Assembly: GCA_035578905.1 (NCBI GenBank)
Contig: JAQJVL010001180.1
Span: forward strand, 124,001-188,000
DNA length: 64,000 nt
Source of the DNA: Stictocephala bisonia
Lineage: Eukaryota; Arthropoda; Insecta; Hemiptera; Membracidae
Reading direction: 5' to 3'
The notes beneath the pieces were generated by a model. That model had not been told where the DNA came from. It saw only the letters and a program-made list of their open reading frames with translations, and did no database searches. Made by a program: the position numbers and the translations under genes. The first letter of the stretch is position 1, and the number at the start of each line of letters is the position of its first letter. This document shows, in pieces, positions 34,061 to 44,420 of the stretch.

Positions 34061-37000
34061 CAACATCCAACAATCACCACTTCAAATAGATACCAAGTTT
34101 TGAATATTGAAGCAACAGAAGATACTACCGAAACATCAATAACAACTGTACCTCAAAAATTGCAACAACATGAAAATAAAACTAAACTTAAGCTTAAAAC
34201 CATAAAAAATGTGAATACAAAATCATCATCCAACCAAAGTATTAAACTATCAATATTTTCTGACAGCCAAGGTCGCAGTATAAGCCATTATATTGAAGAA
34301 AGAAGCTGTAATATCAAAGTCATCGGGAGTGTTATGCCTAATGCAAAGATGCAGCAAGTTGTTGAAACGGCTGTGAGTTCCACTGGCAATGATGCCATTG
34401 TTGTTATGGCAGGAACAAATAATGTGTTACAAGATGACCTTGATTCAATTTACAAGTCTCTGGAAAGTTCACTTGTATTTCTGACCAACAAAACACCTGT
34501 CCTATTATGTACCATCCCTCTTAGATATGACCTAAAGGAGACAGACCCAACAAATACCAAAGTCATATTAATAAATAATTATATTAGAGAATTAGCACTT
34601 CGTTTAAAGTCCACATATGGTATAGAATTAGACCAGTTACAAAAGTTTGATCATACAAGACACGGGCTCCACATAAATGACAATGGAAAAATCAAAATTT
34701 GCAGGCTTATTATAGACACTCTAGATACAATATTCTCAATAAAATTCAACAAAAACAAGATTAACTTTATCAACGGGAACATGAAGCATTCAATAACAAA
34801 GTTTTACAATGACAAGACGGTAGCATTTGCTCATTGTATTTCAAATGACTTTGGAAGTGCCAAGCAGATGAGTGCTGGAGTAGCCACCACCTTTAGAGAT
34901 CAATTTGGAAAACCCAAGAAATCTGACTGCTTAACTAAAAACTTGTCACTGCAACAAATCAATAATGGCTGTACAGTTTATGGTTTGATAACTAAACAGC
35001 AGTACTTTCAAAAACCAACAGAATCTAGCTATAACAACGCTTTTACTGCACTTACTGAAGATTTCAAGACACGGAAGTTTAATAGCCTAGTATGCTCTCC
35101 CATGGGATGTATACGAGATGGATTGCCTCCGGAAGTGTTTGCCAAAAATATTGTTAATTTCCAGATTAAAACTGCAGTCCCTGTTAATATTATTATACAC
35201 AACAAAATTCCTTTCAAGAAGCTAAAAAATGGTTACACCTACTACAACCTCATTCAGAAAATTCAAACTAGTATTGACAAACTATACCTGGAATTGAAAC
35301 ACCCCTGTGAGTGTGTGAATCGGAGCGACTCTCCCCTGCCTAGCAGTAAAAAAGCAGCTGCAACCATCAAGTCACAAGGAATTGGACAGATTCTAGTTGA
35401 AGAGTTGATGCAGAAGTCAATTGTGGCAGTATCTGGTGTCTGTGAAAGTCAGTCTAGTGTCTGTGAAAGTCAGTCTAGTGTCTGTGAAAGGCAGTCAAGT
35501 GTCTGTGAAAGTCAGTCTAGTGTCTGTGAAAGTCATTCAGTGTTGTCTACTGAAGAAGGGCTTGTTTCTTCTGAAGCTTGTTCATTGGTTAATTTGTCAT
35601 CAACTCCAATTGTAAAATGTATTAATGATACTGTATCTAAATTGTTTGACCTACCTGTGATTAATCTTAATGATCACAATGATGTTTTTACTGGAGTTTC
35701 AACTTATGAAAATTTTAACCAACAAAAAAAACACAGATGGAAAAATACCACCAGAAGTGACCTAAAAATGTATTTTAAGAATTTAAGAAACTTCAAATCT
35801 TGGCAGCTGATGCATTTTAATATTGGGGGGATTAAGCATAAATTTGAACAATTAGAAATAATATTTAAAGAGGCAACAAAAATTAAAATAATTTGTTTAA
35901 ATGAACATAAAATTAAAGAAGCTAATAAATCTGTTTTAAATAAGTTGACAAACTATAAACTAGCTGACGGATTCTTTAGGAACACTTCTGGTGGTGGATC
36001 TTGTATATTGATTCACAACTCAATTGATTGTTACACTGTTAGAACTGATTTAAAACAATTCAATGAGACTTTAGGCTTTGAGGGATCCTATATTGAAATT
36101 GCAAGTAGAAAACTTCTTATTGTTTCTATCTATAGAATACCAGGGAGTAAAATAACAACATTGTTCCTCAAGAAATTTAAGTTATTTTTACAGTTTTTAC
36201 AGTCAGAAACTTATACAAAAAAAGTTATTATTGCTGCAGACTTCAATATTAATATTTTAAAAAATGACCTAACAGCTAGACATTTTGAAAGCATAATTGA
36301 CAGTTTTGGCTATAAAATAAATGTAAAGGATCCCACAAGGATTGTTTCTGACACTAAAAAGTCATGTATAGACAACATTCTTACGAGTATGAACTATGTT
36401 ACAGCAGCAATTTCTAATATTGAACTTGGCCTATCGGACCACAATGCACTGTTTATACAGTTGCCTGATTTAAATTTAAACTCACCCAATTTCTTTACTA
36501 AATGTCGTTCCTTCCCTATTAATAATGTTCCATATTTTTTAAATAGTTTAGCCTTAAACTTTGAATCCTTAATTCTAAACAAATCTGTTAATGAAAATTA
36601 CAAGACTTTTCTTAAAAACTTCAAACTTTCATTAGATGAAATATTTCCAGAAAAAATTAAAAAAATTAAAAACAAACAAAATCCACAGAAATGGATAACA
36701 CAGGGAATCAGGATTTCTTCGGCAAATAAAAGAAGATTATATCAACTATCAAAAACTTGTAGACAGGAATCATTTTTAATTTACGTTAAAAGATATAAAT
36801 ATATCTTTAAAAAGGTTGTAAATCAAGCCAAGAAATTTTGTAACAGTAAATATATTTTGAAGTCGAAAAATAAGAACAAAGCAATGTGGGAAGTGGTAAA
36901 GGACGAATTGGGCCTTAATGATAAAAAACAAGCCGAACTTGAAATTGATGTTGGAGGGCAAGTAACAACTAACCCTTTAGAAATTGCTGAACACTTTAAT

Positions 37001-38197
37001 AATCAATATTCAAAAGTAAAAGAGATACTAAATGTACCAGCAGTATCATACAGTAGTAAATATGTTATGAGAAAGTGTTCCCAATTTTCTGATAGTAATA
37101 CAGACCTGCATACTTTTCCACTTACTAACGCAACTGAAGTGAAAAATGTCATTGTAGGACTGAGCAATAGTAATGCTTGTGGATGGGATGAAGTCCCTAC
37201 TAAATTACTTAAATGGTCTGTTGACATAATATCAGTTGTCCTGTCTGAGCTGATAAATCAATCACTCTCGGAAGGAACTTTCCCTGACCTTTTAAAACTT
37301 TCAGAAATCAAGCCAATTCACAAAAAAGACTCAATTAAACATACCGAAAATTATAGACCAATCTCTTTACTAAGTACTATATCCAAAGTCTATGAAAAAA
37401 TCATTCATATAAGACTTTCAAATTATTTAGAATCTAATAAAAAACTATGTCCGGAGCAGTTTGGTTTTAGGACAAATTTAAGTACACAGACAGCTCTTTT
37501 TTCATTCATCAACAATGCTCTCGGGGCCTTGGATGAGTCGCAGTTAACAGCCGGGGTTTTTTGTGACTTATCCAAGGCTTTTGATTGTGTTGATCACAAA
37601 CTTTTACTAACAAAATTAAAATCCATGGGTGTTCGGGGAACTGCTATTAAACTTCTACAATCATATTTATCTGACCGGAAACAACGAACAATTATATCAC
37701 AAAATTATAAAAAACATCAATCAAAATGGGCTAATGTACAGTACGGCGTTCCCCAGGGCTCAATTTTGGGCCCACTGCTGTTTATAGCCTACATTAACGA
37801 CTTGCCCGCTTTTTTCTCTGAAAAAATGTGTACCTTCACCTTATACGCAGATGATACAACTGCTCTTTTAAAACGAAATTCATTAAGCAAACTTAAAGAT
37901 GACATTAATGGTGTCATTGATATGGTCAATGATTGGTTTTCCGCTCACGGTATGCAACTGAATAAGGACAAAACAAATATTTTACAATTTAAGTTAAGAA
38001 ATAATCCTAATGAGTCTTTAATAAGTAATACTAAAATAGTAAAATTTTTGGGTTTACATCTCGACTCAAAATTAAGCTGGTCTGATCATATTGCTTATCT
38101 TAATAGGAAACTAAATTCAGTGAGATATGGTTTAGGTATATTAAGTAAAGTAACATCAATGGAAGTCTGCCTGTCGGTCTATTATGCACATGTACAG
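34061..38197 (+). CDS. LINE D polyprotein: SGNH esterase-macro-EN-RT (interrupted)
   Basis: Residue numbers count from an upstream ATG at 33,962 that belongs to antisense copy B sequence, not to the LINE. Domain order: SGNH hydrolase, residues 94-255 (SDSQGR with Ser102, AGTNN 150-154, TRHGLHIN with His237); macro domain, 265-415 (AFAHCISNDF, AGVATTFRDQFG, LITK with Lys345, GCIRDGL with Asp386), closest to TARG1/OARD1, whose catalytic Lys84 and Asp125 occupy these positions; five VCESQSS heptads, 493-524; AP endonuclease, 617-833 (MHFNIGG, LNEHKI Glu648, ADFNIN Asp760, SDHNAL 825-830); RT, about 1060-1412 (YRPISLL, DLSKAFD 1202-1208, GVPQGSILGP, YADD 1295-1298). All catalytic positions look intact. 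The frame stops at TAG, the first three bases of the nested transposon; the true C-terminus resumes at 41,595. Confidence 0.93.
35432..35539 (+). repeat. 21-bp coding repeat (VCESQSS)
   Basis: Five tandem 21-bp units (GTGTCTGTGAAAGTCAGTCTA with point changes) encode VCESQSS heptads between the macro and endonuclease domains. Being in frame, they lengthen a flexible Ser/Cys linker. Confidence 0.92.
38190..38197. repeat. 8-bp target-site duplication (left)
   Basis: ATGTACAG at 38,190-38,197 recurs at 41,587-41,594. Removing the insert and one copy restores LINE D codons ...YAHVQ|SLLSYG..., confirming the boundaries. Confidence 0.95.
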
Positions 38198-38500
38198 TAG
38201 GGTGGGTCGAAAAAAATCGATATTTTTTTTTCGGATCGTAATACCGCGGAAAAGTTGCTAAATGGTATGACTAAAAAGGGGAAAAAATATTAAAATTATC
38301 GGATGTTATCTTCCGTTCGCGCATAAGCTCTAAAGTTTTGAAAAAAATAATTTTTTTTTGAAAATTTGTAATAATTTTTTTTTTACGATATTTAATATGT
38401 AATAGTGAAAAATTTCATCTACGACACACTAATAAAGTAATATAAAAATACCGGTATTGCACTTCAACATCTTCCGTTCGCGCATGGACATCCAAATATA
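38198..38500. repeat. Left terminal inverted repeat of the 3.4-kb transposon
   Basis: Pairs with 41,280-41,586. It contains the 15-mer CTTCCGTTCGCGCAT at 38,310-38,324 and 38,471-38,485; the right TIR has the complement at 41,289-41,303 and 41,460-41,474. These spaced, conserved copies are likely transposase-binding sites. Confidence 0.9.
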
Positions 38501-38870
38501 GCCAAAATACAAGAAAATCGGATTTTTGTCCTATTTTCTTTTCATGTATAGTTACAGATATCAATAATGTAATACCTAATATCTGATTATACATGTTCTG
38601 ATAGTTAAAGAAAAAAATTCAGACGTAATTAGGCTTGGTTTTTCGATCGCGCACAGCGATACAAAACTTACTGTCAGCGCCACTAGCGGGTCAACGACCC
38701 ACGCCGCGTCACGTGATACCCCCTCTCCGCTGCAGGCAGCCATTACACTTGTCCGCCGCGCAATTTTGTGTGCCAGTCTGCTGTTGTCTCTTGAGTGCGG
38801 TGGATGTGTTGCGTAGTGTGTGTTCCAAATTTCATATTTTGGTGTAGTTTTTTGAACAATTGTGCAATGA

Positions 38871-41153
38871 ATGATGGCATTATCAAAGACAGTGATCACT
38901 AGACAAGAATTCCAGTGTCCGTTTTTCGGTACACCAAGAGACTTGCCGCCTAACAAGCTCCCTATAGGAGAGGACGTTCTTCGATGTATATCGAATGAGA
39001 GGTATAATTTAGCAGTTAAAGTAAACAACAAAAGAGTTAGTTTTGGACAAGTAGCCAATACAGTAGCTGGCAAAATAGTGTGTTTGTACAATAGAGCATC
39101 AATTCCCACCGTAAGTGATAAGAGAGTAGTACAACTGTTGACTGCACTGCATGACAAGTATTATAGTTTAAGAAAATCTCATACTCGAGACAAAAACAAG
39201 GAAGTCTTTAAGAGAAACCTTGATGATTTTAAGAAAAAATGCTGTTTGCTTTTTGACATTGCGGCATGCAAATGCCCCATTGCCCTTGAATGTACCTGTC
39301 ATAAAACACCGGATCAATGCCAGTGTATCTGCTCAATAACTTGTACTTGTGAAAAGCTTAAAAAAATACCTTTACTTGAGCTGAAATTTATCTATTCACT
39401 ACGCACTCACGGCATTGGCAAAATTGGAGGTGTGGACTTAAATGAAACAAAGAAACGTGCCAAATCTTTACAGAGGAAATCTCGTTCCAGCTGTCCAAAA
39501 CCAAAAGTAGATGTCCAAGTTTCCGAAACTGAACAACGTGATGAATCCTTGACCTCCAGTGACGATTGCAGTGACAGTGACCAAGAATTCATACCTGAAT
39601 CTCCAAAAAAGAAATCCAGTTGGCAAATGAGGATTAACCTTAAAACTACTGCATTAACTAGTGATCGTTACGGTGTTTCCGATCGTGCTACAGCAGCAAT
39701 AGCCTCAAGTGTTTTGCAGGACGTTGGCGTGGTAACTAATAGCGACAATTCACAAGTAGTTGACAAGTGTAAAATAAGAAGAGAAAAACACAATGTTAGG
39801 GCTGATTTGTCCAGTTCTATAACAGAAAATAAGCTAATTGGGCTATATTTTGATGGCCGTAAAGACGACACTATTGTGGTACAAGAGGCACATTCAAAAC
39901 GATTTAAAAGAGTGGTAAAGGAGGAACATTACGTGCTTATACAAGAACCTGGTAATATATTTCTGGGTCACGTGACCCCGGATTCAGGAAGTTCAGAGGA
40001 TATTGCGACCTCTATTATATCCTATTTGACAAGCAATGACATTTCTTTGGACGAATTAGTCGTTATTGGCTGTGATGGCACCAATGTTAACACCGGATTG
40101 AAAAACGGTATAATACGCCGTATTGAAACACACTTAGGTAAGCCTCTGCAATGGGCAGTTTGTCTTCTTCATTTTAATGAACTACCCTTCCGCCATTTAT
40201 TTCAGTATTTAGATGGTAAGTCGACCGGGCCAAATTCTTTGAAAGGACCGATTGGTGGGAAATTGATCAAATGTGAAACACTTCCAGTAGTGCAGTTTGA
40301 AAGTATTGATTGCCAAATCCCTGAGATAGACAAAAAAACTCTTAGTAAGGATCAGAAGTATTTGCTGGAAATATCAGAAGCGATTAAATCAGGTGAATGC
40401 CCAAAAGATTTATCAATCAGGGATCCAGGACCTTTGTCTCACTCAAGGTGGCTAACAACAGCGAACCGTGCTTTAAGACTCTACATTAGTCAAGAAAATC
40501 CAACTGCTGAGTTCCAGGAAATAGTAATATTCATTCTGAAGTCATATATGCCGATGTGGTTTTGTATTAAGAAGACCAAACTTTTTACTGATGGCCCTAA
40601 GCTCGTGCACCAATGTATTGAAACCTCAAGATATCTTAAAGATGAACTCAAAGCTGTAATTGACCCAGTTATAGAGAGAAATGGGTTCTTTGCGCATCCA
40701 GAACATGTTATGATTACTATGACTCAAGATCCCAGAAAACATATAAGAGAACTGGGCCTCCGCCGCATCATTAAGGCAAGAGAAAGAGACCAAAAGAGGA
40801 AAACAATTCGAACGTACGTGGCACCTAAGCTAAACTTTTCCGCAACAGACTACACGGAATTAAATTATTGGACAAACTGTGAATTTTCTTCGCCGCCTCT
40901 ATTGAAAGATGTCACTGATGATGAACTGAAAACCTACATCAAAACAGAAGAAGTACCGAAGTGGGAAATCCTATCACAGAAGATGCCAGTCCATACTCAA
41001 GCAGTGGAGAGAAGCGTCAAGTTGGTGAGCGAGGCTTCTGCTAAGGTTTGCGGATCTGCAGCTCGAGACGGGTACATAAGAACGACACTTAAGTCAAGGT
41101 CCACGATGCCAGCCTTTGATAACAAAAGACAGTTCAAACTACCAGACATGTAA
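38871..41153 (+). CDS. Transposase of the 3.4-kb element (hAT-like)
   Basis: 760 codons, no introns or stops. It probably starts at 38,871 (MMALSKT) or at the second Met one codon on. Visible: a Cys-rich block at 125-160 (CKCP, CTCH, CQCIC, CTC), probably zinc-binding and used for DNA contact; an acidic/Ser linker at 228-245; then a catalytic core with YFDGRKDD (Asp328), GCDGTNVNTG (Asp402), CLLHFNE (Cys431/His434), HSRWLTTAN (Arg526-Trp527) and QAVERSVKLV (Glu713). The D...D-C/H...RW...E order fits the hAT-type RNase H fold with its helical insertion. The family is widespread in arthropod genomes as 'uncharacterised protein'; exact superfamily not certain. Inferred function: cut-and-paste excision and integration with 8-bp staggered cuts. 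Confidence 0.85.
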   Translation: MMALSKTVITRQEFQCPFFGTPRDLPPNKLPIGEDVLRCISNERYNLAVKVNNKRVSFGQVANTVAGKIVCLYNRASIPTVSDKRVVQLLTALHDKYYSLRKSHTRDKNKEVFKRNLDDFKKKCCLLFDIAACKCPIALECTCHKTPDQCQCICSITCTCEKLKKIPLLELKFIYSLRTHGIGKIGGVDLNETKKRAKSLQRKSRSSCPKPKVDVQVSETEQRDESLTSSDDCSDSDQEFIPESPKKKSSWQMRINLKTTALTSDRYGVSDRATAAIASSVLQDVGVVTNSDNSQVVDKCKIRREKHNVRADLSSSITENKLIGLYFDGRKDDTIVVQEAHSKRFKRVVKEEHYVLIQEPGNIFLGHVTPDSGSSEDIATSIISYLTSNDISLDELVVIGCDGTNVNTGLKNGIIRRIETHLGKPLQWAVCLLHFNELPFRHLFQYLDGKSTGPNSLKGPIGGKLIKCETLPVVQFESIDCQIPEIDKKTLSKDQKYLLEISEAIKSGECPKDLSIRDPGPLSHSRWLTTANRALRLYISQENPTAEFQEIVIFILKSYMPMWFCIKKTKLFTDGPKLVHQCIETSRYLKDELKAVIDPVIERNGFFAHPEHVMITMTQDPRKHIRELGLRRIIKARERDQKRKTIRTYVAPKLNFSATDYTELNYWTNCEFSSPPLLKDVTDDELKTYIKTEEVPKWEILSQKMPVHTQAVERSVKLVSEASAKVCGSAARDGYIRTTLKSRSTMPAFDNKRQFKLPDM

Positions 41154-41279
41154 TCTATTCGTAAGTGAAATATGTACTTTGTATTTATTGGATAATACAT
41201 CAATAATATGTTGAAGCTTGTATATATTTATTTTTCCTAAGTCCACATTTTTGAGGTTTTCAACACTTTTTTGCTATTT

Positions 41280-41586
41280 TTACAGCCCATGCGCGAACGG
41301 AAGATGTTAAAACTCATTACCAGTATTTTTATATTAATTAATTAGTGTGTCGTAGATGACATTTTTCCCTATTACATATTAAATATCGTAATAAAAAAAA
41401 TTATTAAAAATTTCCAAAAAACTTTAATTTTTTCAAAATTTAATCAAACTTTAGAGCTCATGCGCGAACGGAAGATAACATCCGATAATTTTAATATTTT
41501 TTCCCCTATTTAGTCATACCATTTAGCAACTTTTCCGCGGTATTACGATCCGAAAAAAAAATATCGATTTTTTTCGACCCACCCTA
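41280..41586. repeat. Right terminal inverted repeat of the 3.4-kb transposon
   Basis: Inverted complement of the left TIR. Differences are mostly small changes in A/T runs in the inner half; the terminal 120 bp differ at only a couple of positions. Confidence 0.9.
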
Positions 41587-41594
41587 ATGTACAG

Positions 41595-42047
41595 TCTCTA
41601 TTGAGTTATGGCATTATTCTATGGGGTAGTGCAGTTGATGTTGAAACGATATTCCTGTGTCAGAAATCTATCATGAGGGCAATTTTTCATTTAAAATCAA
41701 GAACTAGTTGTAAACCTTTTTTTAAAAAATTTAATATACTCACTTTACCATCTCTATACATATTAGAAATTGCAAGATTTGTACATAAAAATTCGATGTA
41801 TTTTGAAAACTATAAGTTTAGTCATGGTTATAATACAAGGAATCACAATAAAATGTTTCAGTATCCTAACCACAAATATAGCAAATATGAAGCTGGCCCT
41901 CTTTATATGGGTCTAAAAATATACAACCATATTCCTCATTCTTATAAAGTTCTTTCCCTAGTAAAATTTACATCTAAGTTAAAAGGGACACTTTCTCAAA
42001 AAGTTTATTATAACATTCATGATTTTTTTAAAGATTGTATTATTTAA
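41595..42047 (+). CDS. LINE D polyprotein, C-terminal end
   Basis: Continues the RT frame without a shift after the nested transposon: SLLSYGIILWGSAVDVETIF, then CQKSIMRAIFHLKSRTSCKP, then HGYNTRNHNKMF and the terminal IYNHIPHSYKVL. These are the thumb and C-terminal motifs of CR1/Jockey-like ORF2 ('Y..~WG......f..QK..iR.i', 'YnTR...'). It ends with a stop at 42,045-42,047, followed by a 220-bp 3' UTR. Confidence 0.93.
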   Translation, partial: SLLSYGIILWGSAVDVETIFLCQKSIMRAIFHLKSRTSCKPFFKKFNILTLPSLYILEIARFVHKNSMYFENYKFSHGYNTRNHNKMFQYPNHKYSKYEAGPLYMGLKIYNHIPHSYKVLSLVKFTSKLKGTLSQKVYYNIHDFFKDCII

Positions 42048-42278
42048 TATTGATTAACTATTTGTCAAATTTTCTGTGATCTGTATAAATCTATTTATAT
42101 TTAGCAACAAAACTGATATTCTTTTAGCATATTTGTATTAGGTAGTTAGTATTAGATATTTAGGAGAAATACTGTTAGTTTTCTAACAAACTTGACTATG
42201 TACCAGCTTGTGTATTACTCTGTAATAATTTAACAGGTGTTCATGTACAATAAAGACTTGTCTATTGTCTATTACTTT

Positions 42279-44420
42279 TAATTCATCATCTTCTTCTTTC
42301 TTCTCCAAAACATATGCTAGCCACCATTTTTTATCATATACAGCAGTAATATAGCCATTTACTTCTGACATTAGCATTTTGTCTGGGGATTTTTGAATGA
42401 TCACTGTTTCTCCATTTATTTCTTCAGAGAACACTTTTACACAAATCTTTGATGAGCTTGACGGTACAGGTATGTAGGCATGATACTGCTGAGTACCCTT
42501 AACTGTTATGGCCTGGCTGAATCGCTCTTTCAAAAATGCTTCAGACTCAATATATTCTTCTTGTGTTGAGAATGTAAAATTGATTCCTGATACATTTTCT
42601 GTTGCCCATTCGTAAAGTTGGATAGGTGTCAGAATTTGATTCTCATAAGGGCGTTGTAGGCTTGCTCTAGCAGCCAGTCTCTTTACTGTCCCCCCAACCC
42701 CGTCACACGGACCTTTGCCATGAGCTGTGGCTGAAAAATGCCATTCTGCCTCGATACCAAAGTCTTGCTTGTGATAACACGAATTAATGAAATTTTTCTT
42801 ATTCGTATACTGGGCAGCCGATCCATCAGAGTAGTAGTAAATTTTCTTTGGTACAGTTTGAAACTTGGTTGCTATAAGCTCAATAAGTTTTTTTTTTGAA
42901 AGTATACACAGATACAGTGTTGTGCTCTAAGCAATCAGATATCACAACAAAACTAAAGTGGTTAACTTCATTGCCATCTTTGTAATAAACTACAAAAGGA
43001 TGTATTGTTACATGTTCACTTGCCCAGTGAAAACTTTGTGCTTCATCTTGAACCACAGTTGAGTAATTTTCCGAAAAATCTAAATTGATAACAAATTCAG
43101 ACTCTTTTAAATTTTCTTTTTTGTCATTAATAAATGAAGATTGCAGCTTTGCCACGAAATCATGTTTGATCAGATGAGTTAGTTTACCACAAAACATACT
43201 GATAAAATCTTCAGAAGATTTTTGAAATGTTTCAAGGCCGCAACGATCTACAGAGACCCATTGCCGAAAAGTGACATTTTCTATAAGGTTTTCTGCAAAA
43301 GCTTCTTCAAGGATTCTTTTTATTGGAGCATCACCAGGGCATACCTCGCATTCTCCCATGATACAAGCGACATTTGGTGGGTTGCACAACATTTTTGCTA
43401 AACAGTGTTTGTATGTATTACATTCACCATTAGTCAGAGTCCCTAGTTTTGAATTTTCAATTGTTAACTTGACATTTTGATGATTTGTACACACACACAC
43501 ACACACGGCCACTTTTGCCTGCCAAAATACAATGCTTCGGCTGAAGTTCAGCAAATTTGGAAAAGCTTATTTTTATATTAGGGAATTTTGCCTTGAAAAA
43601 TGTATAAGCTTCCTTAAGATTACATAAGATTAATTGCTTTGACATCTTGGTTTTCATTCCATTTGAGTCACGTTCTGTCACACAATCTTTTATACCTGGC
43701 AATAGTCTGCTGACTTCGTCGTTTTCATAAAACAAACGAACATTATTTATAATATCAGCTGAAAGATTTTTACCAGGTTTTGGATTGGGGTTCTCCAAAA
43801 TACCTTTTTCTAGCAAATTTTTTTTGCCTGTCTCACCATGTAATTTGGTGCATTGAATTCCCTCATGATTTTCCTAATACCCCATGTTTCTGGTAGACAG
43901 GTAAGAATCATTAACTTTTGAACTCTATTTGTACTGTTTGAACATTTTTCTTTGAGGTTTTGTAAAACAGGCTCGTCATGATCATCATCATGGCTGGAAG
44001 ATGAATGTTCTGCTGCTTTAAAAAGTTTTCGCTTCATAGCAGAATTGATTTTTTTACTTTGGTTGTTGCATACTGCTTGGACTGAAATTTTCTTTTGTCA
44101 ATAGGTGACTCTTCAAGCTCCAAAAGAGAAGTATTCAATTTATCAACTACAATATCTGGTTGTGGGGGAAAGTTTGGATCCTTAACTGTATCTTGAGCTG
44201 TATCTGAACTGGACTCTTCACAAAGATTAAGGGAAGGGCCAGGTTGATTGTGATCAATTTTTGTCTGTAAACCTGCAATTTCTTTTCTACACGTATCACA
44301 GATTTTAGCTTCGTTGGGTGGTTCAGGGAATAAACTACACATCCATTTTGTAACATTTCTCAATTCCTTTTTGTACCTAATAGTATGATTTACTTTGTTT
44401 AAAGGATTAAAACACTGCAA
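42279..44420 (-). pseudogene. Copy B transposase, N-terminal and central part
   Basis: Reads in order: CFNPLNKVNHT...ICDTCRKEI (44,420 downward; possible zinc-binding Cys residues), CLPETWGIRKIMREFNAPNYM (helix-turn-helix-like), LSADIINNVRLFYENDEVSR, FAELQPKHCILAGKSG, then ICVCTNHQNVKL, CIMGECEVCPG, LDFSENYSTVVQDEAQSF, YYYSDGSAAQYTNKKNF, HGKGPCDGVGGTVKRLAARA and KWWLAYVLEK. Four frame changes are needed, all at homopolymer or (AC)n runs (about 44,050, 43,825, 43,495 and 42,893). The gene is then cut by the LINE inside the codons for 'ELKV|TFL'. Candidate catalytic residues (Asp/Glu of LDFSEN, Asp of SDGS) are intact. Function: cut-and-paste transposase; superfamily uncertain. Confidence 0.8.

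Larger units (their letters stand above)
38198..41586 (+). mobile_element. Intact 3.4-kb DNA transposon, hAT-like, 8-bp TSD
   Basis: It begins TAGGGTGGGTCG and ends CGACCCACCCTA, flanked by ATGTACAG. The inverted repeats run about 300 bp (38,198-38,500 against 41,280-41,586); the outer 120 bp are nearly identical. It encodes one uninterrupted 760-codon protein. The 8-bp duplication is typical of hAT (also P, Merlin, Zisupton); protein motifs point to a hAT-like DDE fold. Complete ends, near-identical TIRs and an open frame mark it as the youngest insertion in the window and possibly recently mobile. Confidence 0.95.
34060..42271 (+). mobile_element. LINE D with esterase, macro, endonuclease and RT domains
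   Basis: A non-LTR retrotransposon inserted in copy B. The target duplication TTACTTT is at 34,053-34,059 and 42,272-42,278. The 3' end carries AATAAA at about 42,249 and a short (TGTCTAT)n-type tail. The body is 4.8 kb once the nested transposon (38,198-41,586) is removed. The frame is open from its first base without a Met, so this copy is 5'-truncated. RT motifs place it with CR1/Jockey-group elements (single-copy EN, no RNase H). The element carries its own ORF1-type SGNH hydrolase and an unusual macro domain. Confidence 0.93.

Noticed and set aside
38576..39157. 193-codon minus-strand frame
   Set aside because: Shadow of the 5' leader and N-terminus of the 760-codon transposase; low-complexity, no family resemblance.
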